A stretch of 42,989 bases of DNA from Alkalicoccus saliphilus (GTDB lineage: Bacteria > Bacillota > Bacilli > Bacillales > Salisediminibacteriaceae). The stretch lies in contig NZ_PZJJ01000028.1 in assembly GCF_003044065.1 (NCBI RefSeq), positions 1-42,989 of the forward strand, in the 5' to 3' direction. The stretch's first letter is position 1. Each line of letters opens with the position of its first letter. The translations under genes were made by a program, and so were the position numbers. Under the pieces are notes generated by a model that ran no database searches, was not told where the DNA came from, and worked only from the letters and a program-made list of their open reading frames with translations. This document shows positions 1 to 9,324 of the stretch, in pieces.

Positions 1-46
1 CATATTTCTTTTTGAGTTCTTCGATCGCTCCTTCTTTATCCCCCAT
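1..46 (-). CDS. 5' end of an unknown protein (runs off window)
   Basis: Only the first 15 codons are inside the window; they read MGDKEGAIEELKKKY. The start is supported by a GGAGGTG ribosome site seven bases upstream on the minus strand and by a good promoter further up (74-102). The residues look like the beginning of a charged helix. The family cannot be named from this little sequence. Confidence 0.6.
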   Translation of the reverse strand, partial: MGDKEGAIEELKKKY

Positions 47-73
47 CCCGGTTCACCTCCTTTGGTTTTACTT

Positions 74-102
74 AGTATAAGGAACTGGTCTTACTTTGTC
101 CA
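74..102 (-). promoter_or_regulatory. sigma-A-type promoter of the leftward partial gene
   Basis: Read on the minus strand: TGGACA (102-97), 17-base spacer, TATACT (79-74). Both hexamers are one mismatch from consensus. The phased array at 141-262 begins about 40 bases upstream of the -35 box, so it could act on this promoter (inference). Confidence 0.55.
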
Positions 103-140
103 AAGGAATTAGGGGGCCGGAGAGTTAATGAGATCGGTTT

Positions 141-262
141 AATCATTATAGCCGGACGTTTTGTCATTAAGAAGGTTATTAATCATTACAGGCAGCTTTT
201 AATCTTTATAAGATCCGTACAACGACGAATTAATCATTATAAATCCCCGATTAATCTTCAGG
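141..262. repeat. phased TAATCATTA array, copy A (6 units)
   Basis: Six units related to AATCATTATA start at 141, 162, 181, 201, 232 and 253, giving spacings of 21, 19, 20, 31 and 21 bases, all close to whole turns of B-DNA. The second unit is the variant TGTCATTAAG. The core TAATCATTA is symmetric about its central C. The same architecture recurs at 12930-13094. It lies between the terminator of the AEC permease gene and the promoter of the partial leftward gene. Function unknown. Confidence 0.75.
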
Positions 263-316
263 AAGTTCTTTTTGCCTGGTCTTTAAAACGCTCAGTCTCT
301 GAAGCCGGCGCAGAAT

Positions 317-354
317 CAAAAAAACCGCTGAAAGCATTTTCGCGCTTTCAGCGG
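317..354 (-). terminator. terminator of the AEC permease gene
   Basis: Perfect 11-bp stem CCGCTGAAAGC (325-335) / GCTTTCAGCGG (344-354) with an 8-base loop. On the minus strand it is followed by a T run (324-317), a classic Rho-independent terminator just past the stop at 380. Confidence 0.85.
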
Positions 355-379
355 CATTTGTTCAGCCTACCCGTATTCC

Positions 380-1276
380 TCAGTTAAGAATCGTCAGCAG
401 GACGGTAATGGTGATGACGCTTAACAGGGTCGAAACGAGCGTCACACTCGACACATATTTCGGCTGGTTATCAAACTGTACGGCCATCATAACGATCGTG
501 GCAGCAGACGGCATAGCCGCAGATACGATCAGCACTTTCGCAAGAAGCGGATCGACCGGCAGTATAACAGTCAGTACGTAGGCTATAAACGGAGAAACAA
601 AAAGCCGTACTGTGACGCCGTAGGAAACCGACGGCCAGTCGAAATGTCCGAGCTCCATGTTGGCGAGCTGCATACCTAGAATAATCATAACGAGCGGGAT
701 GGCGGAAGCGGCGACGATATCAATGCTCCCCATCAGGTTTTCCGGCATGGAAAAAGGCATCATTTGAAAAAAGACAGCAAGAAGGAGCGCATAAGTCACC
801 GGCATGCTTAAAATACTTTTTAATGCGTAACGTGCTCCTGCATAACCTTTTGCTGCATAGTAAACACCGAAAACGTTCATGATAATCGACTGCAGAACCA
901 TAAAGGATACGGCGTAGGCGAAACCTTCCTGTCCGTAGGCAAATAAAATAATCGGTGCGCCGTAGTTTCCGGCATTCATAAAGGCCGTGGAAAGAATCCA
1001 TCCGCTTTCTTTCTTCTCCGATTTACCGAAAGCTTTTGCCAGAATTTTGTTGAAAAGAATGAGAGAAAATAAAAGAGCAAACGCAAAGACAACCATCAGC
1101 AGATACTGACCGTCGATTTCTGCTTCGTGAAACGTCTGAAAAACGAGCGCCGGTGTCGCTACGTAGAGAGCTACAACGGAGACCGGTTTAATATCAACCT
1201 TCTTCCACTTCTGAATGGCGAATCCCGCCCCGAAGATCAGAAGTACGGGCAGGACAACCTGAATAAAAATATGCAT
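380..1276 (-). CDS. AEC-family transporter (auxin efflux carrier type)
   Basis: A 298-residue, very hydrophobic protein with about ten predicted membrane segments. It has the N-terminal pattern of the Mem_trans (AEC) family and the family's central region with NAGNYG (about residues 102-107) and the C-terminal half PSAATIVMMAVQFD. Members are secondary carriers in the cytoplasmic membrane, often for dicarboxylates or other organic anions; the substrate here cannot be read from sequence. The start ATG has a GGGAAGAGG-type ribosome site. It is a single-gene unit with its own terminator. The rightward ABC ATPase gene starts divergently about 170 bases away. Family call is firm; specificity unknown. 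Confidence 0.85.
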   Translation of the reverse strand: MHIFIQVVLPVLLIFGAGFAIQKWKKVDIKPVSVVALYVATPALVFQTFHEAEIDGQYLLMVVFAFALLFSLILFNKILAKAFGKSEKKESGWILSTAFMNAGNYGAPIILFAYGQEGFAYAVSFMVLQSIIMNVFGVYYAAKGYAGARYALKSILSMPVTYALLLAVFFQMMPFSMPENLMGSIDIVAASAIPLVMIILGMQLANMELGHFDWPSVSYGVTVRLFVSPFIAYVLTVILPVDPLLAKVLIVSAAMPSAATIVMMAVQFDNQPKYVSSVTLVSTLLSVITITVLLTILN

Positions 1277-1448
1277 GAGTAAAACAACCTCTTCCCGGAC
1301 AATGCTTTTTTCATTTTACCGCTAATTGCATAAAAAATCACAGAATTGAAAGAAGATAACTTGATCTATTGAAAAATAAAGCTTTTTTCCTGTCACTTTT
1401 CTATACAAAATACATAGGGTAAGATAAAAAGAAAAAGGAGTGGGGCCG

Positions 1449-2245
1449 TTGACAGAAAAAATTATCTCTCTGCAGGATGTTACCGTGCAGCGAAGCGGGA
1501 AAAAACTCGTAAAAAATGTTAACTGGGAAATACATAAAGGGGAGCACTGGGGTGTGCTCGGTCTGAACGGATCAGGAAAAACGACACTGCTGAAAGTTAT
1601 TGCAGGCTCCATGTGGCCGAAAGCCGGAAGCGGCCCTGTTGATATTCTCGGGAATCGTTACGGGAAAACGTATATGCCGGACGTGAAAAAACAGATCGGC
1701 TGGGTCAGCCAGGCGGTGGAGCAGCAGTACGAAGGACATATTCAGGCCTCTGCACTTGATATTGTCCTGAGCGGAAGGCACGCATCCATCGGCCTTTATG
1801 AACCGGTTACTGAAGCGGATGTGGAAAAAGCCCGGGAACTGCTCGCTAAATTCCGTATTGCTCATTTGGAGGATGAACCTCTTGCCCATTTTTCCCAGGG
1901 AGAAAGAAGACCATACTTGCAAGGGCATGGATGGCAGATCCCCGTCTTATGATCCTGGACGAACCGTGCTCCGGGCTCGATCTTTATGCCAGGGAGGAAC
2001 TGCTTAATACGCTTGAAGAAATGATGGGAAGCAGCGGCCCGACCGTTATTTACGTCAGCCACCATCTGGAAGAAATTATTCCACCGGTGACCCATGCTGT
2101 GCTGCTGAAGGAAGGATCGATTACGGCTTCCGGGAAAAAAGAGGAGGTACTTACCGAAAAAAATCTGGAACAGGTTTTCCAGGTGCCTCTTCATATTACG
2201 TGGGAAAACGGCCGTCCGTGGGTCAGAATCCGGCGCACGAACTAA
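1449..2245 (+). pseudogene. ABC transporter ATP-binding protein, one frameshift
   Basis: Two overlapping frames together spell one complete ABC ATPase of about 265 residues, like the YlmA/ModF-type soluble ATPases of Bacillus. The first frame carries Walker A GLNGSGKTT and the signature FSQGE. It then leaves register near 1905-1915, and the second frame continues with LARAW, Walker B LMILDEP and the SGLD D-loop, through the H-loop region YVSHH. The register change fits loss of one base. The start is best placed at TTG 1449, eight bases after AAGGAG; the GTG at 1440 overlaps that ribosome site. No permease gene is adjacent. As written the product would end at 1952, before Walker B, so it is non-functional unless this is a sequencing error. 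The break is not in a long homopolymer. Confidence 0.8.
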
Positions 2246-2265
2246 AGAGTGGGGCGGGGAAAGCA

Positions 2266-2304
2266 GAAAAAGCGGATGTCTGACAAATAATGTCAAACAT
2301 CCGC
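2266..2304 (-). terminator. terminator of the aldehyde dehydrogenase gene
   Basis: 14-bp stem with one mismatch: GCGGATGTCTGACA (2272-2285) and TGTCAAACATCCGC (2291-2304), loop of five. On the minus strand it runs into TTTTT (2271-2266), so it serves the leftward gene ending at 2317. It lies just past the rightward ABC gene and may affect that transcript too. Confidence 0.8.
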
Positions 2305-2316
2305 CGTAGAGAAAAA

Positions 2317-3747
2317 TTACCCGCCGATATTTTTCGCTACATATTTTACTTCCAGAAAATCTTCTATACCTTCCGCGCCGCCTTCCCGGCCGAACCCGGA
2401 TTCTTTCATTCCGCCGAACGGTGCCTGGGCGGTGGACGGGACACCTTCATTCCAGCCGACAACGCCGAAATCGAGAGCTTCAGCTGCTTTTGTTCCTGTT
2501 TTTACATTGTCCGTAAAGATGTAGGAAGCAAGGCCGTAGACGGTGTCATTGGCCAGCTTAATTCCTTCATCAAACGTTTCGAACTTCTGAATCGGTGCAG
2601 CAGGGCCGAATGTTTCCTCCTGCATAATGAGCATATCTTCAGAGGCATCTTTAATGACAGTAGGCTGATAGAAAAAAGCACCGTTTTCATCTGTGCCATT
2701 TCCGCCGGCAGTGATGGTGCCGCCTTTCTGCTCGGCATCCTCCACGTGGAGCTTCACTTTGTCGTAGCCGTCCTGATCGATGACGGCACCGATATCATGC
2801 TTTTCTTCAAAACCGTTGCCGGCACTCATTTTTCCGGCTGCTTCCGAAAAGCGCTCCACGAATTCCGCGTAAACTCCGCTTTGAACGTAAAGGCGGTTCG
2901 CTGCAATGCAGGACTGGCCTCCATTCCGGAACTTGGCTCGTAAAGCTTCCCGGACGGCTGTATCAAGATCCGCGTCATTAAAAACGAGCAGTGGAGCATG
3001 GCCGCCGAGTTCGAGAGAAAGCTTTTTCACCTGATGAGCACTCTGCTCAATCAGCTTTTTCCCTACTTCGGTGGAGCCGGTGAAGGATACTTTCCGCACA
3101 CGGCTGTCGTTCATAAACACTTTCGTAATGTCCGAGGCGCTGCCAGTGAGCAGGTTAACGACTCCTTTTGGAATACCTGCTTCTTCACAGAGTTCAATAA
3201 TTTTCATCGCTGTGAAAGGGGTGGCTGTTGCGGGCTTAATAATAAACGTGCAGCCGGCAGCGAGTGCCGGAGCCAGTTTCCTTGTAATCATAGCCGCCGG
3301 AAAATTCCATGGGGTAATGGCAGCTACGACTCCGACCGGCTGTTTCATCACTTCAATACGGTGTTCAGAATGCTTGCCGGGAATCGTGCGTCCGTAAACG
3401 CGCTTGGCTTCATCGGCAAACCAGTCGAGAAACGAAGCCGCATAGGCTGTTTCCTGTCTGGAATCGGTAATTGTTTTGCCGTTTTCTTTTGTCATGATCT
3501 CGGCAATTTCTTCTGATCGTTCATTCATCAGCCGGAATACTTCCCGGAGATAACCGGCTCTCTCCTGGGCGGTTTTATTCTTCCACTCGTTTAAAGCTGA
3601 AGAAGCGGCATCCACTGCCTGACGGGCTTCCGCACTTCCACCTTTCGGAATGTGCCCGATCGTTTCCCCTGAACCGGGATTTGTCACTGCAGTTTTTTCG
3701 AGACTGCTGCCTGTCCACATACCGTCAATATATAAGAGATCCTTCAT
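2317..3747 (-). CDS. gabD: succinate-semialdehyde dehydrogenase (aldehyde dehydrogenase family)
   Basis: A 476-residue NAD(P)-dependent aldehyde dehydrogenase. Landmarks in order: Rossmann region with PWNFPAAM and FTGSTEVGK, the general-base region LELGGHAPLLVFNDADLD, catalytic cysteine in NGGQSCIAANR, and the C-terminal EETFGPAAPI motif. The LELGG-APL-FNDADLD and GQSC-AANR combination is typical of the succinate-semialdehyde/glutarate-semialdehyde branch, which oxidises succinate semialdehyde to succinate at the end of 4-aminobutyrate breakdown. The ATG at 3747 follows an AGGAGGG site. No aminotransferase (gabT) gene is next to it, so the physiological substrate remains open. Monocistronic, with terminator at 2266-2304. 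Confidence 0.85.
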   Translation of the reverse strand: MKDLLYIDGMWTGSSLEKTAVTNPGSGETIGHIPKGGSAEARQAVDAASSALNEWKNKTAQERAGYLREVFRLMNERSEEIAEIMTKENGKTITDSRQETAYAASFLDWFADEAKRVYGRTIPGKHSEHRIEVMKQPVGVVAAITPWNFPAAMITRKLAPALAAGCTFIIKPATATPFTAMKIIELCEEAGIPKGVVNLLTGSASDITKVFMNDSRVRKVSFTGSTEVGKKLIEQSAHQVKKLSLELGGHAPLLVFNDADLDTAVREALRAKFRNGGQSCIAANRLYVQSGVYAEFVERFSEAAGKMSAGNGFEEKHDIGAVIDQDGYDKVKLHVEDAEQKGGTITAGGNGTDENGAFFYQPTVIKDASEDMLIMQEETFGPAAPIQKFETFDEGIKLANDTVYGLASYIFTDNVKTGTKAAEALDFGVVGWNEGVPSTAQAPFGGMKESGFGREGGAEGIEDFLEVKYVAKNIGG

Positions 3748-3794
3748 ATTCTATCCCTCCTGTTATAACTAAAATTTACCTTTATAACCGCTGA

Positions 3795-4067
3795 GTAAAC
3801 ATTAACCGTCTAATTCTTGGAGAAATAGAAGCAGCAGGCGACGTTCAAAAACAATCCGGAGCTTTAACAGAAAGGTTCATGCAGAATCACTGCACCAGGA
3901 GGAATGAAAATGTCCTTGTTCAGATAGAACGTGCTTTTAATAAGTTTCTGCACTCGAAAGATGCATATTATGAATATGTAAGCGGATACAAAAAAATAGA
4001 CAAGTTTGTGCATGAAGAATGTTTAAAAAACCTTTTAAATACTTTAATACCTTTTAATGGAAAATGA
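3795..4067 (+). other. open frame of doubtful coding status, possible gene remnant
   Basis: The frame is open from 3795 to the stop at 4067; the first ATG is at 3879 and would give 62 residues rich in aromatic and Lys residues (for example NKFLHSKDAYYEYVSGYKK). AGAAAGG precedes that ATG but only three bases away, which is poor. The frame stays open and sensible upstream of the ATG, which suggests the tail of a decayed longer gene. I recognise no family. The rest of 3748-4225 shows nothing else. Confidence 0.25.
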
Positions 4068-4225
4068 TCTTTATGTTCTAACTTTTATACACATTTCCCC
4101 CAGGCTTTTAAATATGAAGAAACACGGCAGCAGCGGCTTTATTAATGGGTAAAATTCGGGCAAATGTTAGAAAATCCAACGAAGCTTCGACGGGCGAAAA
4201 TCCTTGCACCACAAGGGTTTGTAAA

Positions 4226-4248
4226 CGGTTATAGTCTGACAATAACCG
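4226..4248. promoter_or_regulatory. inverted repeat upstream of the gltB promoter, possible operator
   Basis: CGGTTAT (4226-4232) and ATAACCG (4242-4248) form a perfect 7-bp inverted repeat spaced by nine bases, about 20 bases before the -35 box. The spacing and place are compatible with an activator of the LysR type such as GltC, but the sequence does not match the GltC box I remember and no gltC gene is adjacent. A second small inverted repeat, CCTTG/CAAGG, lies at 4202-4216. Confidence 0.35.
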
Positions 4249-4268
4249 ATAAGTGTCAATATTTGGCT

Positions 4269-4296
4269 TTGTAAATCGCCGAAAAGATGGTATTAT
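4269..4296 (+). promoter_or_regulatory. probable gltB promoter
   Basis: TTGTAA (4269-4274), 16-base spacer, TATTAT (4291-4296), with TGG directly before the -10 hexamer (extended -10). Transcription would start near 4303, leaving a leader of roughly 175 bases before the gltB ATG. Confidence 0.45.
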
Positions 4297-4310
4297 TCAA
4301 TGATATAAAA

Positions 4311-4384
4311 GAAAAATTCTTCAATTTCAGAATTTTTCACTTCTGCCTCTTACAAAAATTTCCTTTATGCAGGTTGAGTAAGAG
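4311..4384 (+). promoter_or_regulatory. two hairpins in the gltB leader
   Basis: First hairpin: perfect 10-bp GAAAAATTCT (4311-4320) / AGAATTTTTC (4329-4338), 8-base loop. Second: CTCTTAC (4347-4353) / GTAAGAG (4378-4384). Both sit between the predicted promoter and the gltB ribosome site. They match no riboswitch class I recognise; the first could stabilise or attenuate the transcript. AT-rich, so chance pairing is possible. Confidence 0.4.
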
Positions 4385-4478
4385 TGTATAAAAATGTGAA
4401 GAAATGATTAAATATTCCGAAGAGGATGTATGTTTTTTCATTTGTTCATATTTCGAAAAATTAAGGAGGGACGTTATC

Positions 4479-7400
4479 ATGATGAAACACGGATATCCTG
4501 CTGCTCAGGGACTTTATGACCCAAGAGAGGAGCATGAAGCCTGCGGGATAGGGATGATTGCGAATATCAACGGTACAAAAACCCATGATATCGTTCAGAA
4601 TGCCATCACTATTCTTTGTAACCTTGAACACCGCGGAGGCCAGTCAGCGGACGTCAGTTCAGGGGATGGGGCGGGGATTCTCACACAGATTCCGCACCGG
4701 TTTTTCCAAAAGCAGTTTCATAAGGAAGATATTACGATCCCGGAAGAGGGCCACTATGGTATTGGCATGGTTTTCTTCCCTCAGGACCAGAAGGAGCGTA
4801 AAGCAAGCCGGAAAATCTTCGAACGTATTATCGAAGAAGAAGGCCTGTCTATTCTCGGCTGGCGGACGGTGCCTGTCAACGACTCGTTTGTCGGAGATGA
4901 AGCAAAGAAAACAGAACCGTTTATCCGCCAGGTCATTGTCCGCCCAAGCGGAGAGTCTAAAAACCAGGATGAACTGGAACGTCGTCTTTACGTGATCCGT
5001 AAACGGACGGAGATCGAGATTGCAAAATCCCTGAACAGTCAGGATTTTTATGTGTGCAGCCTGTCGACCCGTACTATCGTTTATAAAGGCATGCTTATCC
5101 CAGAGCAGCTTGATTCCTTTTACATTGATCTGAACCACCCTGATTTCAAATCAGCTGTGGCATTCGTCCACTCCCGTTTCAGTACAAATACCTTCCCGAG
5201 CTGGAAGCGGGCACACCCGAACCGCTATACGATCCATAACGGGGAATTTAATACGATCCGTGGAAACATGAACTGGATGAAGGCGCGCGAAAAAATGTGC
5301 CAGTCCGAATACTTCGATAAGGAAGATATGGACAAACTAATGCCGGTAATTGATAAAAACGGCAGTGATTCCTCCATGTTTGATAACGGATTTGAATTTC
5401 TTCATCTTTCCGGGCGATCTCTCGCTCATACGGCCATGATGATGATTCCGGAGCCGTGGGCAAACGATGATTCCATCAAACCGGAAAAGCGCGACTTCTA
5501 TGAGTACCACAGCACGCTCATGGAGCCATGGGACGGACCGGCAGCGATCGGATTCACCGATGGGCGTCACGTAGGAGCTATTCTGGACCGGAACGGTCTG
5601 CGTCCTGCACGTTACTACGTAACGAAAAGCGGCCAGCTCGTTCTAGGCTCCGAAGTGGGGGCACTGGACATTTTTGCGGACGATATCCTCTACAAAGAGC
5701 GTCTGCACCCGGGTAAAATGCTTCTGCTTGATCTGGAAAAAGGGAAAATTATTCCAGACGAAGAAATCAAAATGGAAATTGCGAGAGAAAAGCCGTATCG
5801 TCAGTGGATTGACGAGCATATGCTTGACCTGGACGAAATTCCAAAGGTAGAAGATAAGCTCCCGGATGACCAGGAAAATCTCGTGGAAAAGCAGCTTGCT
5901 TTCGGTTATACGAATGAGGAAATGAACAAAATTTTAAAACCGCTTGTAGCAAGTAAAAAAGATCCGGTCGGCTCCATGGGATACGATTCCCCGCTGGCAG
6001 TTCTTTCGAAAAAACCGCAGCTTTTATATAACTATTTCAAACAGCTTTTTGCCCAGGTAACGAATCCGGCAATCGACGCGATCCGGGAAGAAATCGTTAC
6101 TCAGTTCAGCACGACAATCGGAGCTGAAGGAAGTCTTGTTAATCCGGATGCGAAAAGCTGTAAGCATATCCGTCTGAAAAAGCCGGTGCTGAGCAATGAA
6201 CAGCTGGAAACTCTGCGGCGTCAGGACCTTGACGGTTTTAAAGCAGCCACGCTTCCGATTCTGTTTAACGCATCAGAAGGCAGTGAAGGACTGGAGCCTG
6301 CCCTGGAGCGGCTGTTTGCTGAAGCAGATGAAGCAATGGAGAACGGGAGCGTTCTGCTCATTCTGTCAGACCGCGGCGTAAACAAAGATAAAGCGCCTAT
6401 TCCTGCACTGCTTGCTGTATCTGCTCTGCACCACCATCTTATCCGGGAAGGAAGACGGACGCGTGTGAGTCTGCTTGTAGAAACTGCCGAAGCCCGGGAA
6501 GTGCACCATTTTGCTTCCCTCCTCGGTTACGGAGCAGAAGCGATCAACCCGTATCTTGCCTATGCCTCTCTGCAGCAGCTGAGAGACCGCGGGGAGCTCG
6601 ATCCGGCCTACACTACGCATCAGCTCGTCTACCAGTATATTGATTCGGTTACAGACGGTATTATGAAAGTAATGTCGAAAATGGGGATTTCCACGATTCA
6701 AAGTTACCGCGGTGCACAGATTTTTGAAGCTGTAGGTATATCAAGGGAAGTTATTGACCGTCATTTCACACGGACATCGTCCAAGCTCGACGGTATCGGT
6801 CTCGATACGATGGCAGAAGAAGTGCTTCTCCGCCACGTACCGGCCTTTGAAGAAGAACGGGGCAAGGAAAAGCGTCTGGAAATCGGGGACGAATTCCAGT
6901 ACCGCCAGAACGGGGAGGATCATCAGTATAATCCGAAAACGATCCACCTTCTGCAGCACTCCACCCGTTCCAATAACTATGAAGCCTTTAAGGAATATTC
7001 CCGATTGATTACAGACGAGAAAAACAATCTTCAGTCTCTGCGCGGCCTGATTTCCTTTAAAGACCGCAATGCCGTTCCGATTGAAGAAGTGGAGTCGGTG
7101 GAGGCGATCGTGAAACGCTTTAAAACAGGAGCGATGTCTCTCGGGGCGATCAGTGCAGAAGCGCACGAAGCTCTCGCTATTGCGATGAACCGTCTCGGCG
7201 GCAGCAGTAACAGCGGGGAAGGCGGGGAGTTCCCTGACCGTTTCACGCCGGACGAAAACGGAGACTCCCGACGCAGCTCCATTAAGCAGGTGGCTTCCGG
7301 ACGCTTCGGGGTGAAAAGTCATTATCTCGTGAATGCGGATGAAATCCAGATTAAAGTGGCCCAGGGAGCGAAGCCTGGTGAAGGGGGACACCTCCCAGGT

Positions 7401-9068
7401 AAGAAAGTGTACCCGTGGATTGCAGAAGTGCGCGGCTCCACGCCTGGTGTGGAACTGATCTCTCCTCCTCCTCACCACGATATTTATTCGATTGAGGACC
7501 TGGCAGAACTTATTCATAACTTGAAAAACGCCAACCCGAAAGCACGTATCTCGGTGAAGCTTGTTTCTTCCGGCGGTGTCGGTACAATCGCAGCCGGTGT
7601 AGCTAAAGGGCGTGCGGATCTCGTTCTGATCAGCGGGTACGACGGCGGAACAGGCGCCGCTCCGAGAACAAGTCTGAAACATGCCGGACTGCCATGGGAA
7701 ATAGGTCTTGCAGAAACACATCAGACACTTCTGCTGAACGGGCTGCGCGACCGTATCGTCGTCGAAACAGACGGCAAGATGATGACAGGACGCGACGTCG
7801 TAGTGGCGACACTTCTCGGTGCAGAAGAGTATGGCTTTTCCACAGCGCCTCTCGTTGTTCTCGGCTGTATTATGATGCGCGTATGTCATCTTGATACGTG
7901 CCCGGTAGGTGTGGCTACGCAGAATCCGGAACTTCGCAAAAAGTTTATCGGTACTGCAGACCACGTGGAGAACTTCATGCGATTTGTTGCTCAGGAAACC
8001 CGCGAACTGATGGCAGAGCTCGGTTTCCGTACAATCAACGAAATGGTCGGACGTACAGATGTCCTGAAAGTAAAAGAAGACGTAGACCACTGGAAAGGAA
8101 AGCATCTGGATTTGAGCCAGCTGCTGTACCAGCCGGAAGTGAAATCCGGACAGACAGCTTACGCGAGCAGAAAGCAGGATCACGCTCTCGAAAAGTCGCT
8201 GGACTATCAGGAGCTGCTTCCTTTCTGTGAAGAGGCACTGGAGAATGGAACACCGGTCAAAGGAACGTCTTCTGTAAGAAACATCCACCGCGTAGTCGGT
8301 ACGATCCTTGGAAGTGAAGTTACCCGCCGTTATGGACTGGAAGGTCTTCCGGACAATACAATCCGGCTGACGTTTAAAGGTTCTGCCGGTCAGAGCTTCG
8401 GTGCGTTCATTCCACCTGGTATGACACTGAAACTCGTCGGTGACGCCAACGACTTTATCGGTAAGGGACTTTCCGGAGGCAGAATTATCGCCCGTCCGTC
8501 CCGCAAATCAACGTTTGACTGGTCGGAAAATATTATCGTCGGTAACGTGGCTTTCTACGGAGCATCCGGAGGAGAAGCCTATATCAGCGGTCACGCCGGG
8601 GAAAGATTCTGTGTCCGTAACAGCGGAGCAAACGTTGTTGTAGAAGGCATCGGAGACCATGGATGTGAATATATGACAGGCGGAAAAGTAGTCGTTCTTG
8701 GAGAAACAGGCCGGAACTTTGCGGCAGGAATGTCCGGAGGAACTGCTTACATCTTCGACGAGAAAACTTCTTTCTCCAACAAGTGCAACAAAGAACTTGT
8801 CCATCTGCAGTCACTTGAAGACAAGCAGGAAATAGAAGAGCTGCGCCAGATGATCGAAAACCACGTCGAGCATACGCTCAGCCGTAAAGGCCAGCGTATC
8901 CTGAATAACTGGGAGACATACGTCACCCGCTTCATCAAAGTTATTCCACAGGACTACCTCGTCATGCAGGAGCGCATCCAGTACCATCTGGAACAGGGAC
9001 TGAGCCGCTTCGACGCCGAAATGGCAGCCTTCGAAGACAGCAAAAAACCAAAAGTCGCAGCGAAATAG
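4479..9068 (+). CDS. gltB: glutamate synthase large subunit (GOGAT alpha)
   Basis: A 1529-residue protein closely matching the Bacillus large GOGAT subunit (gltA in B. subtilis naming, gltB elsewhere). It releases ammonia from glutamine and channels it to 2-oxoglutarate to make glutamate. The glutaminase nucleophile is Cys22 in EACGIGM, so a 21-residue propeptide must be removed. Further landmarks: [12 protein letters not shown] in the amidotransferase domain, the FMN domain with [11 protein letters not shown] and [12 protein letters not shown], the 3Fe-4S ligands in [12 protein letters not shown], and the C-terminal beta-helix rich in Gly ([17 protein letters not shown]). The start is ATG 4479, eight bases after AAGGAGGG; the in-frame ATG at 4404 lacks a ribosome site. 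It pairs with gltD downstream. The 61-515 residue frames on the opposite strand are shadows. Confidence 0.97.
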   Translation: MMKHGYPAAQGLYDPREEHEACGIGMIANINGTKTHDIVQNAITILCNLEHRGGQSADVSSGDGAGILTQIPHRFFQKQFHKEDITIPEEGHYGIGMVFFPQDQKERKASRKIFERIIEEEGLSILGWRTVPVNDSFVGDEAKKTEPFIRQVIVRPSGESKNQDELERRLYVIRKRTEIEIAKSLNSQDFYVCSLSTRTIVYKGMLIPEQLDSFYIDLNHPDFKSAVAFVHSRFSTNTFPSWKRAHPNRYTIHNGEFNTIRGNMNWMKAREKMCQSEYFDKEDMDKLMPVIDKNGSDSSMFDNGFEFLHLSGRSLAHTAMMMIPEPWANDDSIKPEKRDFYEYHSTLMEPWDGPAAIGFTDGRHVGAILDRNGLRPARYYVTKSGQLVLGSEVGALDIFADDILYKERLHPGKMLLLDLEKGKIIPDEEIKMEIAREKPYRQWIDEHMLDLDEIPKVEDKLPDDQENLVEKQLAFGYTNEEMNKILKPLVASKKDPVGSMGYDSPLAVLSKKPQLLYNYFKQLFAQVTNPAIDAIREEIVTQFSTTIGAEGSLVNPDAKSCKHIRLKKPVLSNEQLETLRRQDLDGFKAATLPILFNASEGSEGLEPALERLFAEADEAMENGSVLLILSDRGVNKDKAPIPALLAVSALHHHLIREGRRTRVSLLVETAEAREVHHFASLLGYGAEAINPYLAYASLQQLRDRGELDPAYTTHQLVYQYIDSVTDGIMKVMSKMGISTIQSYRGAQIFEAVGISREVIDRHFTRTSSKLDGIGLDTMAEEVLLRHVPAFEEERGKEKRLEIGDEFQYRQNGEDHQYNPKTIHLLQHSTRSNNYEAFKEYSRLITDEKNNLQSLRGLISFKDRNAVPIEEVESVEAIVKRFKTGAMSLGAISAEAHEALAIAMNRLGGSSNSGEGGEFPDRFTPDENGDSRRSSIKQVASGRFGVKSHYLVNADEIQIKVAQGAKPGEGGHLPGKKVYPWIAEVRGSTPGVELISPPPHHDIYSIEDLAELIHNLKNANPKARISVKLVSSGGVGTIAAGVAKGRADLVLISGYDGGTGAAPRTSLKHAGLPWEIGLAETHQTLLLNGLRDRIVVETDGKMMTGRDVVVATLLGAEEYGFSTAPLVVLGCIMMRVCHLDTCPVGVATQNPELRKKFIGTADHVENFMRFVAQETRELMAELGFRTINEMVGRTDVLKVKEDVDHWKGKHLDLSQLLYQPEVKSGQTAYASRKQDHALEKSLDYQELLPFCEEALENGTPVKGTSSVRNIHRVVGTILGSEVTRRYGLEGLPDNTIRLTFKGSAGQSFGAFIPPGMTLKLVGDANDFIGKGLSGGRIIARPSRKSTFDWSENIIVGNVAFYGASGGEAYISGHAGERFCVRNSGANVVVEGIGDHGCEYMTGGKVVVLGETGRNFAAGMSGGTAYIFDEKTSFSNKCNKELVHLQSLEDKQEIEELRQMIENHVEHTLSRKGQRILNNWETYVTRFIKVIPQDYLVMQERIQYHLEQGLSRFDAEMAAFEDSKKPKVAAK

Positions 9069-9240
9069 AAAAGCGGAAGAGAGCGTCTTGGGACGCAGCC
9101 GGTGGACTGCGCCCTGCGAGATAAAGGAAACCGTGAAAAGCGTATTCCTTTTTACTGGTTGACTTATCGTAAGCGGGGCAAGGGAAGCGGTCCAGTCCCA
9201 GCTCTCTGCAGCTGGACAAAGAAAAGCGGAGCTGACCTTT
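9069..9240 (+). repeat. dispersed Bacillaceae-type intergenic repeat between gltB and gltD
   Basis: Begins AAAAGCGGAAGAGAGC and ends near GCAGCTGGACAAAGAAAAGC. The ends pair: AGAGAGC (9078-9084) with GCTCTCT (9201-9207). The sequence is GC-richer than its flanks and not coding. It resembles, from memory, the abundant AAGCGGAAGCGCC...GCTGGACA repeats of Bacillus genomes. It separates the two subunit genes by 256 bases, where related bacteria often have a short gap. Dispersal must be confirmed in the whole genome; there is one copy in this window. Confidence 0.5.
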
Positions 9241-9324
9241 CAGCACTGTCAAAAGTGATGTGTTTTTATCATAAATACCGGGAGAAGCCGTCCCGAAAAA
9301 AGTGAAATGAAGGAGGGGGCAACG

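Noticed and set aside
141-262. CRISPR array or iteron origin
   Set aside because: Units are about 10 bases with 9-21 base gaps, too short for CRISPR, there are no cas genes, and there is no replication initiator gene nearby.
6741-8288. 515-residue open frame on the minus strand inside gltB
   Set aside because: It mirrors gltB, whose identity is certain; the protein has no recognisable domain and looks like a codon-bias shadow.
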